Shown: in pieces, positions 1 to 9,300 of the stretch | Layout: each line of letters starts with the position of its first letter | Numbering within the stretch: position 1 is the first letter of the stretch | NCBI RefSeq assembly: GCF_031450805.1 | Contig: NZ_JARTVY010000005.1 | Coordinates: forward strand, 62,001-126,000 | DNA: 64,000 bases | Source: Caballeronia sp031450805 | GTDB taxonomy: Bacteria > Pseudomonadota > Gammaproteobacteria > Burkholderiales > Burkholderiaceae | Direction: 5' to 3' | The notes under the pieces: generated by a model | Databases searched by the model: none | What the model was told of the DNA's origin: nothing | Seen by the model: the letters and a program-made list of their open reading frames with translations, nothing else | Position numbers and translations under genes: made by a program

Positions 1-304
1 GGCGCACCCCGGCGGCGAGGGAATCGCGGAGCGCGGCGGGATCGGCGCAGGCGCTCATCGCCCGGATGCGCGGCGCGAGCTGCAAAAGCGGCGCGCACGC
101 GGCGACCAGCGGATTGACCGCGCCGCCGCGAACGAAGGCGGCATCGAAGGCGCGCGGGTCGGCATCCGCCGGGAACGCGCCTTCCGTGCCGCCGCTCGTG
201 CGCGATTCGCTCGCGCCCGGAACGCGCCGTCGCGCGCCCGGATTCGGCTTGATGATCGTCTGGTCGGATTCGAATCCGGCGAAGGGATCGTCGTGGTTCG
301 TCAT
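1..304 (-). CDS. tssL: TssL/DotU, T6SS inner-membrane protein (partial, N-terminus only)
   Basis: Only the first 101 codons are inside the window; the rest runs off the left edge. The predicted N-terminus reads MTNHDDPFAGFESD followed by QTIIKPNPG, the conserved opening of Burkholderia TssL/DotU proteins, and continues into the start of the cytoplasmic DotU domain. TssL is known to form, with TssM and TssJ, the membrane complex that anchors the baseplate. The gene lies 21 bp downstream of tssK on the same strand, the usual tssJ-tssK-tssL order, so tssM would be expected further left. The start at 304 is chosen because the family motif begins just after it. Transmembrane and any peptidoglycan-binding domain cannot be seen here. 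Confidence 0.9.
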   Translation of the reverse strand, partial: MTNHDDPFAGFESDQTIIKPNPGARRRVPGASESRTSGGTEGAFPADADPRAFDAAFVRGGAVNPLVAACAPLLQLAPRIRAMSACADPAALRDSLAAGVR

Positions 305-325
305 GGCGTCGGGGAATCGATGCAG

Positions 326-1666
326 TCAGTGTCGGATGGCCCAGAACTCCAGCTCCAGCGCCGGAAACTCGCCTGCGATGTACATCGCCAGATTGCCGGT
401 CTGCTCCAGCTCCTTCCATAGCTCGCCGCCGCGATCCAGTTCGAAGTACGAAAAGCCCGCGTGAAACGGAATCTGGCGCGGCGCGACCGGCATCGCCCGC
501 AGCCCGATGCCCGGCAGCGCGAGATTGACGAGATCGCGCAGCTTCTCGGCGGGCGCGACCTTCACCTGCGTGGGAAAGCGCGTGCGCAGCGCTTCGCCTG
601 GCATCTGCGCGTTGGCGGCGAGCACGAAACCCGCCGTTCGCACGAGTTCGAGATCGTTGATCATCGCGACGCGCACGCCGGGCTTGCGGCTCTGCAATTC
701 GATCGCGACCGCGTCGGGCTCCCGCACTTGCGCAAGCAGTTGCCGCACGTCGCGCATGAGCGGCTCGAACGACGTGGCGATATCGTCGTGCCGATACGGC
801 GGATACGCAGGCACGCGACGCCGTTCGTCGAAGGCGGCGAGATCGCCGGCGAACGCGAGCGTCGTCTGATAAAGGCGCTCGGGATGCAGAAGCGGCGACT
901 GCAGCAGATGCCCGTATTGCGGTTCGAAGCGGTTGAGCGTCTGCAGCAGCAGAAAATCCGCGATTTCCGCGACACCCCCGCGTCCCGGATTCGCCAGCCG
1001 GCTCGCGAGCCGGTCCGCATGCTGATGCGCGAGACCGGCAAGCTCTTGCGCATGGCCGAGCAGGCGCGGGTCGGCGAGCGCGTGGAGCATCGGCGGGATG
1101 TAGGCGGGGTCGAGCAGCACGCGATTGTCCGCACGACGCTCGAGCACGCGCGCCAGGCCGATCGTCGCGAAAGCGTCGGTGGCGTCGCGCGCGAGCATGA
1201 GCCGCAGGTTCGGCGCGCCGACGCGAATCTGCGCGATGCGATCCGTGCTCGTCGTGATGTCCGCGACGGACGTGTCGCTCGTGCGATAACGCAGCGCATC
1301 GGCGCGGGCATCGGCGTTGCCGTCGGAATCGAATTCCTTGGCTCCGGCGCGCACCAGCGGCAGCGCGAGCAGGACGAGTTCATCGCGCGTGCCGGGCGGA
1401 ATGTCGAGCGGCGGCGGCGCGGGCGCATCGTCGGGAAACGAGAACGCCGCGCCGTCGGGCAGCACGCCGAACGCCGACGACAGCGCGATCTTGCCGAGCC
1501 CGAGCGCGATGTCGTCGATCCTCACGTCAGCCCAGCCCCACGACCACGCTTCCGTCGCCCGTGCATGACAACGCACGAGATGCTCGATGAAGCGGTCATG
1601 TTGCTGAAAATGCTGCGGTTCGAGGAACAGGCCCTCGGACCAGATCATGCGTTGGTGCCAGGTCAT
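326..1666 (-). CDS. tssK: TssK, T6SS baseplate subunit
   Basis: A 446-residue protein beginning MTWHQRMIWSEGLFLEPQHF, the diagnostic N-terminus of TssK (VasE/ImpJ); the length is typical for the family. TssK trimers link the baseplate wedge to the TssJLM membrane complex. An upstream in-frame start would add 27 arginine-rich residues with no family match, so the internal ATG at 1666 is preferred, although only a weak ribosome-binding site (GAG) precedes it. The gene sits between tssJ (120 bp upstream) and tssL (21 bp downstream) and is probably cotranscribed with them. Confidence 0.95.
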   Translation of the reverse strand: MTWHQRMIWSEGLFLEPQHFQQHDRFIEHLVRCHARATEAWSWGWADVRIDDIALGLGKIALSSAFGVLPDGAAFSFPDDAPAPPPLDIPPGTRDELVLLALPLVRAGAKEFDSDGNADARADALRYRTSDTSVADITTSTDRIAQIRVGAPNLRLMLARDATDAFATIGLARVLERRADNRVLLDPAYIPPMLHALADPRLLGHAQELAGLAHQHADRLASRLANPGRGGVAEIADFLLLQTLNRFEPQYGHLLQSPLLHPERLYQTTLAFAGDLAAFDERRRVPAYPPYRHDDIATSFEPLMRDVRQLLAQVREPDAVAIELQSRKPGVRVAMINDLELVRTAGFVLAANAQMPGEALRTRFPTQVKVAPAEKLRDLVNLALPGIGLRAMPVAPRQIPFHAGFSYFELDRGGELWKELEQTGNLAMYIAGEFPALELEFWAIRH

Positions 1667-1786
1667 GGTGGCTCGAAGTCTCACGCGTTGCCTTGCGCCC
1701 GGCGCTTCGACTGCCCGAACGCTCCGGTCAAAGAACGATTCAGCCAAACGATTTTGGAAGCCGCCGAGGCCCTGCCTGCGCTGCCG

Positions 1787-2284
1787 TTACTTTTTCTTCG
1801 ATGGCGGCGGCGGCGCGGGCTGCGCGGCGATGGTGACGTCGGCGGCATCGACGCGCACGTTCATCAGCGTGGTCTGATTCGGCGGCACGGGCTCGGTCAC
1901 GCGCCAGCGCGAGCGTTCGATATCGCGATACGCCGCCACGACCGCCACGAACTTCGTGCCCGGCTGCACGGCCTGCTCGACGCTGCGGGTATCGCCCGGG
2001 CGCAGCAGGAATTCGTTCTTTGCGTTGAGGTCGCCGCCGAGCGTTGCCTGGTCCTTGCCGTAGAGCGTGAAGAAGTCGGCGCTGTCGAACGCGGCGGTCG
2101 TTCTCAGTTCGTACACGCGCACGACGACGGGCGACGGCCGTCCCGTGCGGTCGGGATTCGCGCCATCGAGCGCATTCACGGTGATGCGAACGATGGTCGG
2201 CGCGGGCGGCGGAGGCGGCGCGGACTTGCACGCGGCGAGCGCCAGCGCGCAAAGCGGCACGGCGAAAAAACGCGCGCGGTTCAT
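1787..2284 (-). CDS. tssJ: TssJ, T6SS outer-membrane lipoprotein
   Basis: A 165-residue protein with a signal peptide ending in a lipobox (LAAC, Cys19 counted from the ATG at 2284), so it should be lipidated and sent to the outer membrane. The body contains VVRVYELRTTAAFDSADFF, matching the TssJ beta-sandwich (VasD family), and ends in a Pro/Lys-rich tail PPPPSKKK. TssJ binds the periplasmic end of TssM. A longer start at 2329 exists but places 15 residues in front of the signal peptide, so 2284 is chosen. It is the first gene of the leftward tssJKL operon and is divergent from the CHAT gene, with about 150 bp between the two starts. Confidence 0.93.
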   Translation of the reverse strand: MNRARFFAVPLCALALAACKSAPPPPPAPTIVRITVNALDGANPDRTGRPSPVVVRVYELRTTAAFDSADFFTLYGKDQATLGGDLNAKNEFLLRPGDTRSVEQAVQPGTKFVAVVAAYRDIERSRWRVTEPVPPNQTTLMNVRVDAADVTIAAQPAPPPPSKKK

Positions 2285-2435
2285 GAGTGGCCCGGTAAGT
2301 GACGTGCGACACAGCAGCAGACGAACCATGCCGCCGCGTTTTTTAAATCGGCTGCGGTGTTTCGTCTAATCGTGGCATCGCGCCGGCAGCGTGTCGGCGA
2401 CGGATGCGAAGCGACGGTCATCGAGGAGCGCGTTC

Positions 2436-4595
2436 GTGAAACCGAATCAGCGTATGGCGCCGGCCCTTTCCCGCGACGCGGCGAGGCGGCTCGTCGCGGC
2501 GATCGCGCTGCTCGGCGCGGCTTGCATCGCACCGCGAGCCGATGCCGGGACCTCGCGCGACGAAGCCCTCACGCCCGCCGCGCGTCAGGCCGAAGCACGC
2601 GTGCGCGACGCCGAGACCATCGCGACGCTGTCCCAGGAAGGGCGGCTCCTGCTCGCACGCGATCAGGTGAAGCTCGACGGCTACGCGTACTGCAGCATGT
2701 CGGTGGCGGCGGCGGAGCGGGGGGATTTTCGGGAGAGCATCGAGGCGGCCTCGCGCGCGCTCGTCGTCGCGGCGCAAACGGACAACGCGAATCTCGCCGC
2801 GCTCTCGCGGCGCGATCTGGCCATCGCCTACAGCTATGCCGGCGATCTTCCCGATGCCGAACGCTACGCGAAGGAAGCCATCGCCGCCGGCGCGGGCAAT
2901 CCGCAGCAAGTGCTCGCCCCGGCGCACAAAGTGCTCGGCGACATCGCGGCGCGGCGAGGCGATCCGGCCGCCGCGCTCGGGGAATATCGCGCGGCGCTCG
3001 CGGCGGCGTCGGCGCGTTATCGGCCGATGGTGCTGCTGTCGATCACGAACGCGCAGATCGCTGCCGGCGATGCGGCGGGCGCGCGCGCGACCTTCGCGCA
3101 GACAGCGGGCGTCGACGAGAGCCTGCTCGCGCCGCTCCGAAAGCGCATCGAAGGCAATCTGCTGCTCGCCGAGAACGAACCGCACGCGGCGCTCGACGCG
3201 TTCGCCGCCAGCGCCGCGAAAGGCGGCTCCGACGCCAGCTACGACAAGCTCTGGGCGCAGGAAGGCATGGGCCGCGCGTATCTGGCGCTCGGCGAACGCC
3301 GCAAGGCGCGCGACGCGTGGCTCGCCGCGCTCGACGAATCGGAGTCCATCCGCGCGCGTTTTCGCAGCGACGAGTTCAAGACCGGCCTGTTCTCCGATAC
3401 GCAGACGGTCTTCGAGGAGACCATCGCGCTCGTCGTCGAAGATGGAGACTACGCGCTCGCATGGTCGCTCTCGGAAAAGAGCCGCAGTCGCGCGCTGCTC
3501 GATGTCGTGCGCAACCGGCTCGCCGGCAATGTCGACGAAACGCAGCTCAACGGCCGCGCGCTCTCGCTCGACGACGTGCGCGGCGCGCTGAAGCCCGGCG
3601 AGGCGATCATCGAATTTCACGGCCTTGGCGACAGGATGATCGCGTGGGTCGTGCGCGCCGATGGCATTCGCGGTTTCACGCTGCCGATCGCGCGCAAGGA
3701 CATGGCGCTCGCCGTCGATGATTTTCGAAGCGCGATCGTGCGCGGGCGTCCACAGGCGCTGACCTATGGCGCGAAGCTCGACGCGCTTCTGATCGCGCCG
3801 CTCGGTCTGCGTGCCGGGGAGCGGCTCGTCATCGTGCCGAACGGGGCGTTGCACTACATGCCGTTCCAGGCGCTGCGCAACGCCGACGGATTCCTGATTC
3901 AGCGGCATGCGCTCGCGCTCGCGCCGTCGGCGAGCATCGCGGTGCAGCTCGTGCGGCGGCCCCAGCGCATCGCGAGCGATCTCGTCGCGTTCGGCAATCC
4001 GCGCATTGCGCCGGAATTCGATCTGCCGGGCGCGGAAGCCGAAGTCCGCGCGATCGGTCCGCTGTTCGCCAGGCGCGAAGCGTTCCTGCAGGGCGATGTC
4101 ACGCGCAAGACCTTCAGCGACAACGCGCCGGCGGGCCGCATCGTGCATGTGGCGACGCACGCGCAGGCCGACACCGTCGATCCGCTGCACTCGCGCGTGC
4201 TGCTCGCGCCGGCTACGCAACCCGCCGACGGCCCCGACCCGATGCTCGCGCAGGACATCTACAACCTCAGGTTCGACTCGGTGGCGCTCGTCACGTTGTC
4301 CGCGTGCGAGACGGCGCTCGGGCGCATCGAGCGCGGCGACGAAATCATGGGCTTCACGCGCGCGTTCTTCTATGCGGGCGCATCGGCGCTGCTCGTGTCG
4401 ATGTGGCCCGTCGCCGATGAGTCGACCGCGCTCACGATGCGCACGTTCTACGGCTCGCTCACGAAAGGCGAGGAGGCCATCGACGCGATGCGCGACGCGC
4501 AGCTCGCGGTGCTTGCGGATCGCAAGTTCGCGCATCCGTTCTACTGGGCGCCGTTCGACCTGATGGGCAACTGGCGGCTCACGGTCGCGCGCTGA
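2436..4595 (+). CDS. Exported TPR-CHAT domain protein (caspase-like peptidase candidate)
   Basis: A 719-residue protein counted from a GTG at 2436, which has a good Shine-Dalgarno GAGGAG 7 bases upstream; an earlier GTG at 2391 is possible. The N-terminus is hydrophobic (RRLVAAIALLGAAC, then PRADAG), read as a Sec signal peptide. Residues about 60-400 are Ala-rich helical repeats resembling TPRs. The C-terminal third is a CHAT domain (clan CD peptidase): the likely catalytic dyad is His575 in HVATHA and Cys624 in TLSACETALG, followed by FFYAGASALLVSMWPV, all typical of CHAT. It is followed 38 bp later by a two-partner secretion transporter and exoprotein, so a role in processing or controlling that exoprotein is plausible but inferred. 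Export of a CHAT protein is itself unusual. Confidence 0.9.
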   Translation: MKPNQRMAPALSRDAARRLVAAIALLGAACIAPRADAGTSRDEALTPAARQAEARVRDAETIATLSQEGRLLLARDQVKLDGYAYCSMSVAAAERGDFRESIEAASRALVVAAQTDNANLAALSRRDLAIAYSYAGDLPDAERYAKEAIAAGAGNPQQVLAPAHKVLGDIAARRGDPAAALGEYRAALAAASARYRPMVLLSITNAQIAAGDAAGARATFAQTAGVDESLLAPLRKRIEGNLLLAENEPHAALDAFAASAAKGGSDASYDKLWAQEGMGRAYLALGERRKARDAWLAALDESESIRARFRSDEFKTGLFSDTQTVFEETIALVVEDGDYALAWSLSEKSRSRALLDVVRNRLAGNVDETQLNGRALSLDDVRGALKPGEAIIEFHGLGDRMIAWVVRADGIRGFTLPIARKDMALAVDDFRSAIVRGRPQALTYGAKLDALLIAPLGLRAGERLVIVPNGALHYMPFQALRNADGFLIQRHALALAPSASIAVQLVRRPQRIASDLVAFGNPRIAPEFDLPGAEAEVRAIGPLFARREAFLQGDVTRKTFSDNAPAGRIVHVATHAQADTVDPLHSRVLLAPATQPADGPDPMLAQDIYNLRFDSVALVTLSACETALGRIERGDEIMGFTRAFFYAGASALLVSMWPVADESTALTMRTFYGSLTKGEEAIDAMRDAQLAVLADRKFAHPFYWAPFDLMGNWRLTVAR

Positions 4596-4633
4596 CAGCC
4601 GTGCGCCATGCGATCCCACTCGATAACGACGCC

Positions 4634-6352
4634 ATGAAATCCTTCGCATCCCGTATCAAGCCGCGTCCGTGCGGCATCGTGCTCGGTGCGCTCGTTTCGG
4701 CAAGCGCATGGGCGCAGCAAGCACCGCTTCCCGGCACCCAGCAGACGCCGAGCGCCGGCACGCTGTTCAACCAGCAGCCGCGCCCCTCCATCGCCGCGCC
4801 GCCGCCCGGTGGCGCGAACGCGCTGCCTGCGCCGCCCGCCGCAGCCACGCCGCCTGTGCCCGAAGGCACGAAGTTCACGCTGAAGGGCGTGCGTTTCGCG
4901 GGCAACGAAGTGCTCGGCTCGGACGTGCTGCTGCCGCTCGTCGCGGACCGGATCGGCCAGGAAGTATCGATCGGCGATCTCGACGCGATGGCCGCGCGCA
5001 TCGCGCAGGCGTATCGCGATCGCGGCTATCCGCTCGCGCAGGTCGTGATTCCGCCGCAGGACGTGACGAGCGGCGAGCTGACCTTCACCGTGCTCGAAGG
5101 CAAGATCGGCCGCGTGCGGCTGACGGTTGCGCCCGGTGCGCCGATCAGGGAACCGATGGTGCGCGCGCGGCTCTCGGCGATCGAGCCGGGCAAGCCGCTC
5201 AGGCAGGCGGAACTCGAACGCACGATGCTGCTGCTGTCGGACCTGCCCGGCATTCGCGTGAACTCGGCGCTGGAGACAGGCAGCGCGCCCGGCACCGTCG
5301 ATCTGAACGTGACCGTCGAGCCCGTGCGCCGATGGAACTTCGCGGTCGCCGTCGACGATTACGGCGCTGCGCCCGCTGGCCGCTGGCGGCTCGGCGCGGT
5401 CGGGCGGCTCGCATCGCCGTTCGGCATCGGCGACAACCTCGACATCAATCTGCTCGCGGCCGAGCGCGCCGATACGGTCTACGGGCGCATCGGCTACGAC
5501 GCGCCGATCAACGCCTACGGCACGCGCGCGGGCATCGCGTATTCGCATCTGTACTACTACCTCGGCAAGAACTTCTCGGCGCTGGACGCGCACGGCGATG
5601 CGGATGTCGTGACCGCGTCGATCTCGCACCCGCTGATCCGCTCGCGCAGCCAGAACCTGTTACTGCGCGGCGCGCTGGAGTATCGCTCGCTGACGGACAA
5701 GATCGGCAGCGTCAGCTTCGAGAATCCGCAGAAGCTGTACGTGGCGAGCGTGGGGCTGTCGTACGAGAGCCGCGACAGCTTTCTCGGCGGCGGCTTCAAC
5801 AGCGCCGACGTGCAGCTCTCGTTCGCCCACCTGAACATCGACTCGGCGCTTGCCCGGCAGATCGATCAGGGCCCGTTCGGACGCCACGCGCAGGGCAACA
5901 GCGTGCGTCTGACGATGCAGGCGAACCGCCTCAATGCGATCACCCCGAAGACCAGCTTTTTCGTCGGCATGTCGGGGCAATGGGCGAACCAGAACCTCGA
6001 CAGTTCGTCGCGCATCACGCTTGGCGGACCGCGCGCGGTGCGGGCGTACTCGCCGTCGGAGGCGGTCGTCGACGAAGGGCTGATCGGCACGGCCCAGCTT
6101 CGCTATGCGGTGATTCCGTCGCTCACGCTGTCCGCATTCTTCGATATCGGCGTCGGACGATACAACGCGCGCGCGATTCCGGGACAAGGCGCGAACACGG
6201 TGACGCGCAGCGGCGCGGGCATCGGCGCGTTCTGGAACGGGCCGTACGGCATCACGGTGGACGGCAGCATCGCGTGGCGCACGACCGGCCCCGACACCAC
6301 CGGCGACGACAAGCTGCCGCGCGTCTACGTTCAGATATCCAAATCGTTCTAG
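4634..6352 (+). CDS. TpsB-type outer-membrane transporter (ShlB/FhaC/HecB family)
   Basis: A 572-residue protein with signal peptide (cleavage expected after SASAWA), a Pro/Ala linker, then two POTRA domains (FTLKGVRFAGNEVL starts the first; GELTFTVLEGKIGRVRL the second) and a C-terminal beta-barrel ending in a terminal Phe (KSF) as needed for BAM insertion. The barrel carries GGPRAVRAYSPSEA, equivalent to the VRGY tip motif of FhaC. Type Vb transporters secrete one large partner, here the gene immediately downstream (13-bp gap). An upstream GTG at 4601 adds 11 residues before the signal peptide and is less likely. It is cotranscribed with the CHAT gene before it, judging from the 38-bp gap. 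Confidence 0.95.
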   Translation: MKSFASRIKPRPCGIVLGALVSASAWAQQAPLPGTQQTPSAGTLFNQQPRPSIAAPPPGGANALPAPPAAATPPVPEGTKFTLKGVRFAGNEVLGSDVLLPLVADRIGQEVSIGDLDAMAARIAQAYRDRGYPLAQVVIPPQDVTSGELTFTVLEGKIGRVRLTVAPGAPIREPMVRARLSAIEPGKPLRQAELERTMLLLSDLPGIRVNSALETGSAPGTVDLNVTVEPVRRWNFAVAVDDYGAAPAGRWRLGAVGRLASPFGIGDNLDINLLAAERADTVYGRIGYDAPINAYGTRAGIAYSHLYYYLGKNFSALDAHGDADVVTASISHPLIRSRSQNLLLRGALEYRSLTDKIGSVSFENPQKLYVASVGLSYESRDSFLGGGFNSADVQLSFAHLNIDSALARQIDQGPFGRHAQGNSVRLTMQANRLNAITPKTSFFVGMSGQWANQNLDSSSRITLGGPRAVRAYSPSEAVVDEGLIGTAQLRYAVIPSLTLSAFFDIGVGRYNARAIPGQGANTVTRSGAGIGAFWNGPYGITVDGSIAWRTTGPDTTGDDKLPRVYVQISKSF

Positions 6353-6365
6353 CCAGGAGCGCGCA

Positions 6366-9300
6366 ATGAACGACATCACTTGCCTTCGGGACCGCAGGCA
6401 TCGCCGGGAATGGCAACGCGCGATCAGGCGGCTCGCGAAGCGCGCCGCGCGCGGCGCCGGGCTGGAAGTGCGCGCGTCGGCGCTTCTGCCGCTTCTCGTG
6501 CTGGTCGCCGCGCCCGGCGCATTCGCGCTGCCGGTCGGGGAGAACGTCGTCGCGGGCAATGTCGCGATCAACCGGCCGAATCCGAACGCGATGACGATCA
6601 CGCAAGGCTCGCAAAAAGGCATCGTGAACTGGAACGGCTTCTCGATCCAGGGCAACGAGCGCGTCGATATCTCGCAGCCGTCGGCGCAGGCGGTGCTGCT
6701 CAATCGCGTCGTCGGCAATGACGCAAGCCGCATCGCGGGACAGCTCAATGCGAACGGGCAGGTGTTCCTCGTCAACCCGGCAGGCGTGATGTTCGCGCGT
6801 GGCGCGTCGATCAACGTGGGGTCGCTCGTCGCATCGACGCTCGGCATTTCGAACGACGCGTTCCTCGCCGGCAAATACCACTTCGCGCAGCAAGGCGCGG
6901 CTGCAGGCAAGGTGACGAACGAAGCCGCCATCAATGCAGCGCCGGGCGGGGCGGTTGCGTTGCTGGGCGCGCAGGTCGACAACAGCGGCCACGTCAGCGC
7001 GACGCTCGGCAAGATCGCGCTGGGCGCGGGCAGCGACATCACGCTCGACTTCGCGGGCGACGGCCTCACGATGCTGAAGGTGAACGACAAGGTGGCGAAC
7101 GCGCTCGTGAACAACGCGGGCGTGCTGCAGGCCGACGGCGGGCAGATCGTGATGTCCGCGCGCGCCGCCGACGAAGCCGCCGCGAGCGTGCTCAACCAGA
7201 CGGGGACGGTGCGCGCGCGAAGCATCGAGGCGCGCAACGGGCGCATCGTGCTCGATGGCGGGACCTCGGGCGTGACGGATATCGCCGGCACGCTCGACGC
7301 CAGCGCGCCGGATGGCGGCGCGGGCGGGCGCATCGACGTGACCGGACATCACCTCGCGGTGAACGACGGCGCGCGCATCGATGCAAGCGGCGCGGCGGGC
7401 GGCGGGCGGGTGCGCGTGGGCGGCGGCGCGGCGGGCAAGGAGACGGATATCCGCAACGCGGATGCGCTGTGGATGAGCCCGAGCGCGCAAGTGCGAGCCG
7501 ATGCGCTCGCCGCGGGCGACGGCGGCAACATCGTCATGTACGGGACGGAGGCGGCGCGCGTCCACGGCATGGTGTCGGCGCAAGGCGGCGCGCAGCGCGG
7601 CAATGGCGGCCTCGTGGAAACGTCCGGACGGTATCTCCACACGGACGGCGCGCGGATTCGTCTCGGCGCGCCGATGGGGCACGGCGGCCAATGGCTGCTC
7701 GATCCCGCGAACATCGAGATCGTGACCACCGCGCCGTCGACCCTGAGCGCGCCGCAGTCAAGCGCCGATCCCGGCTCGAACACCGTCACGTTCTCGCCCG
7801 GCAGCGGCAACAGCTACGTGCTCGCGGACGCCGTCAGCAATCAGTTGAGCGAGGGTGTCTCGGTAACGATCTCGACCAGCGCGGCCGACCCGACGCCCGG
7901 CAACGGCGACATCACGATGAACCGTGGCGTCGTCATCACGAAGGCGGGGCCGGCGCCCGTGCCCGACGCGACGCTCACGCTCAGCGCGGCCGGCTCCATC
8001 ATCCTGTCGGGGCAGATCGGCGGCGATGCCCCGGAAGCCTCGCCTGCCGGACGCCTGAACGTCGTGCTCGACGCGAATCAGAGCCAGGCGGCGGACGGCG
8101 TGAACCGCATCGTTTTGTCCGCCGCTTCGATCGGCGCCAACGGCGGCTTCGTGACGATCGGCGTGCCGGCTCCGCTCGCGGGCACCCCCGCCGCCGCGAC
8201 GGCGTTCGACGGCGCGGCGATAGGCTTGTCAGGCGCGACGATCGATACCACCGTGCTCACCGCGTCGCCGGGAACGGGGACGGGCTCGATCACGATCAAC
8301 GGACGGGGCGCGCTGACCGTTCCGGTTCCGCCCGACGGCTCGGGCCAGACGCCGGCGCAGTTTCCGACCGGCACGCCGCTCGCCGCCGTCAACATGATCG
8401 ACTCGACGCTCGCGACGTCCATCGGCGCGATCTCGATCAACGGCGAGAGCGGCGCCGCGACGCCGCTCGCAACGGGCGGCGTGTCGATCATCGGCAATAC
8501 GCGGATCAGTTCGGCGAGCGGCGCTATCGGCATTCGCGGCGTCGCGCAGACCGTGCCGGCTTCGTCGGCGAGCCTGTCGACGGGCGTGTCGGCGTTCGGC
8601 GTCGCGCTCGTTCCGACGACGGGCAGCACCGTACAGGGGCCGAGCGTGCTGTCGGACTCGGGCAGCATCGTCATCGATGGCGCCGCGCCGGACGTGCAGG
8701 CATCGACATCGGTCAACGGCGCGGGACTGCGTCTGGAACGCACGACCATCAGCACCGCGAGCGGCGATGTATCGGCGATCGGCCGCGCGCCGGCGTATCC
8801 GGCGAGCGTGACAGCCGGGTCGAGCCGCGTCGACGGCGTCGAAGTGGTTGGCGCAACGCTGGCATCGGGCGGGCGGATGCTCGTGCAAGGCACGGTGCAG
8901 CCGGGCGCCACGCCGTCGACGGGCGTGCCGGGCGCGGGCGTCACGATCACGGGCAACGGGGATGCGTCGAGTTCGATCACATCGAGCGCGGCGGACGTGC
9001 GGATTTTCGGCGGCGGCAACGGACTGCCGGGCGTGTCGCTGCAAGGCGCTGCCGGCGGTGGCAACACGCGGCAAGTCGACGTCCGCGCGGCCAACGGCGA
9101 CATCGACATACGCGGCTACACGACCGGTCAGCCCAACGACGGCGCGTTCTTCCCCGGCGTGCAGATGAGCAATGCGTCCGTCACCGCCGAGGGCGACGCG
9201 CATCAGGTGTCCGTCACCGGAACGGCGCCCGGGTCCGCGCCCGGCATCGCGCTGAACGATGCGGTGATCTCGGCGGGACGCGATCCGGACGCCTATGAAG

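Noticed and set aside
461..2302. 613-residue plus-strand open frame opposite tssK and tssJ
   Set aside because: Arg/His-rich, low-complexity composition typical of an antisense shadow in GC-rich DNA; the other strand holds clear T6SS proteins.
2418..4649. 743-residue minus-strand frame opposite the CHAT gene
   Set aside because: Arg-rich antisense shadow; the plus strand has CHAT motifs and a good ribosome-binding site.
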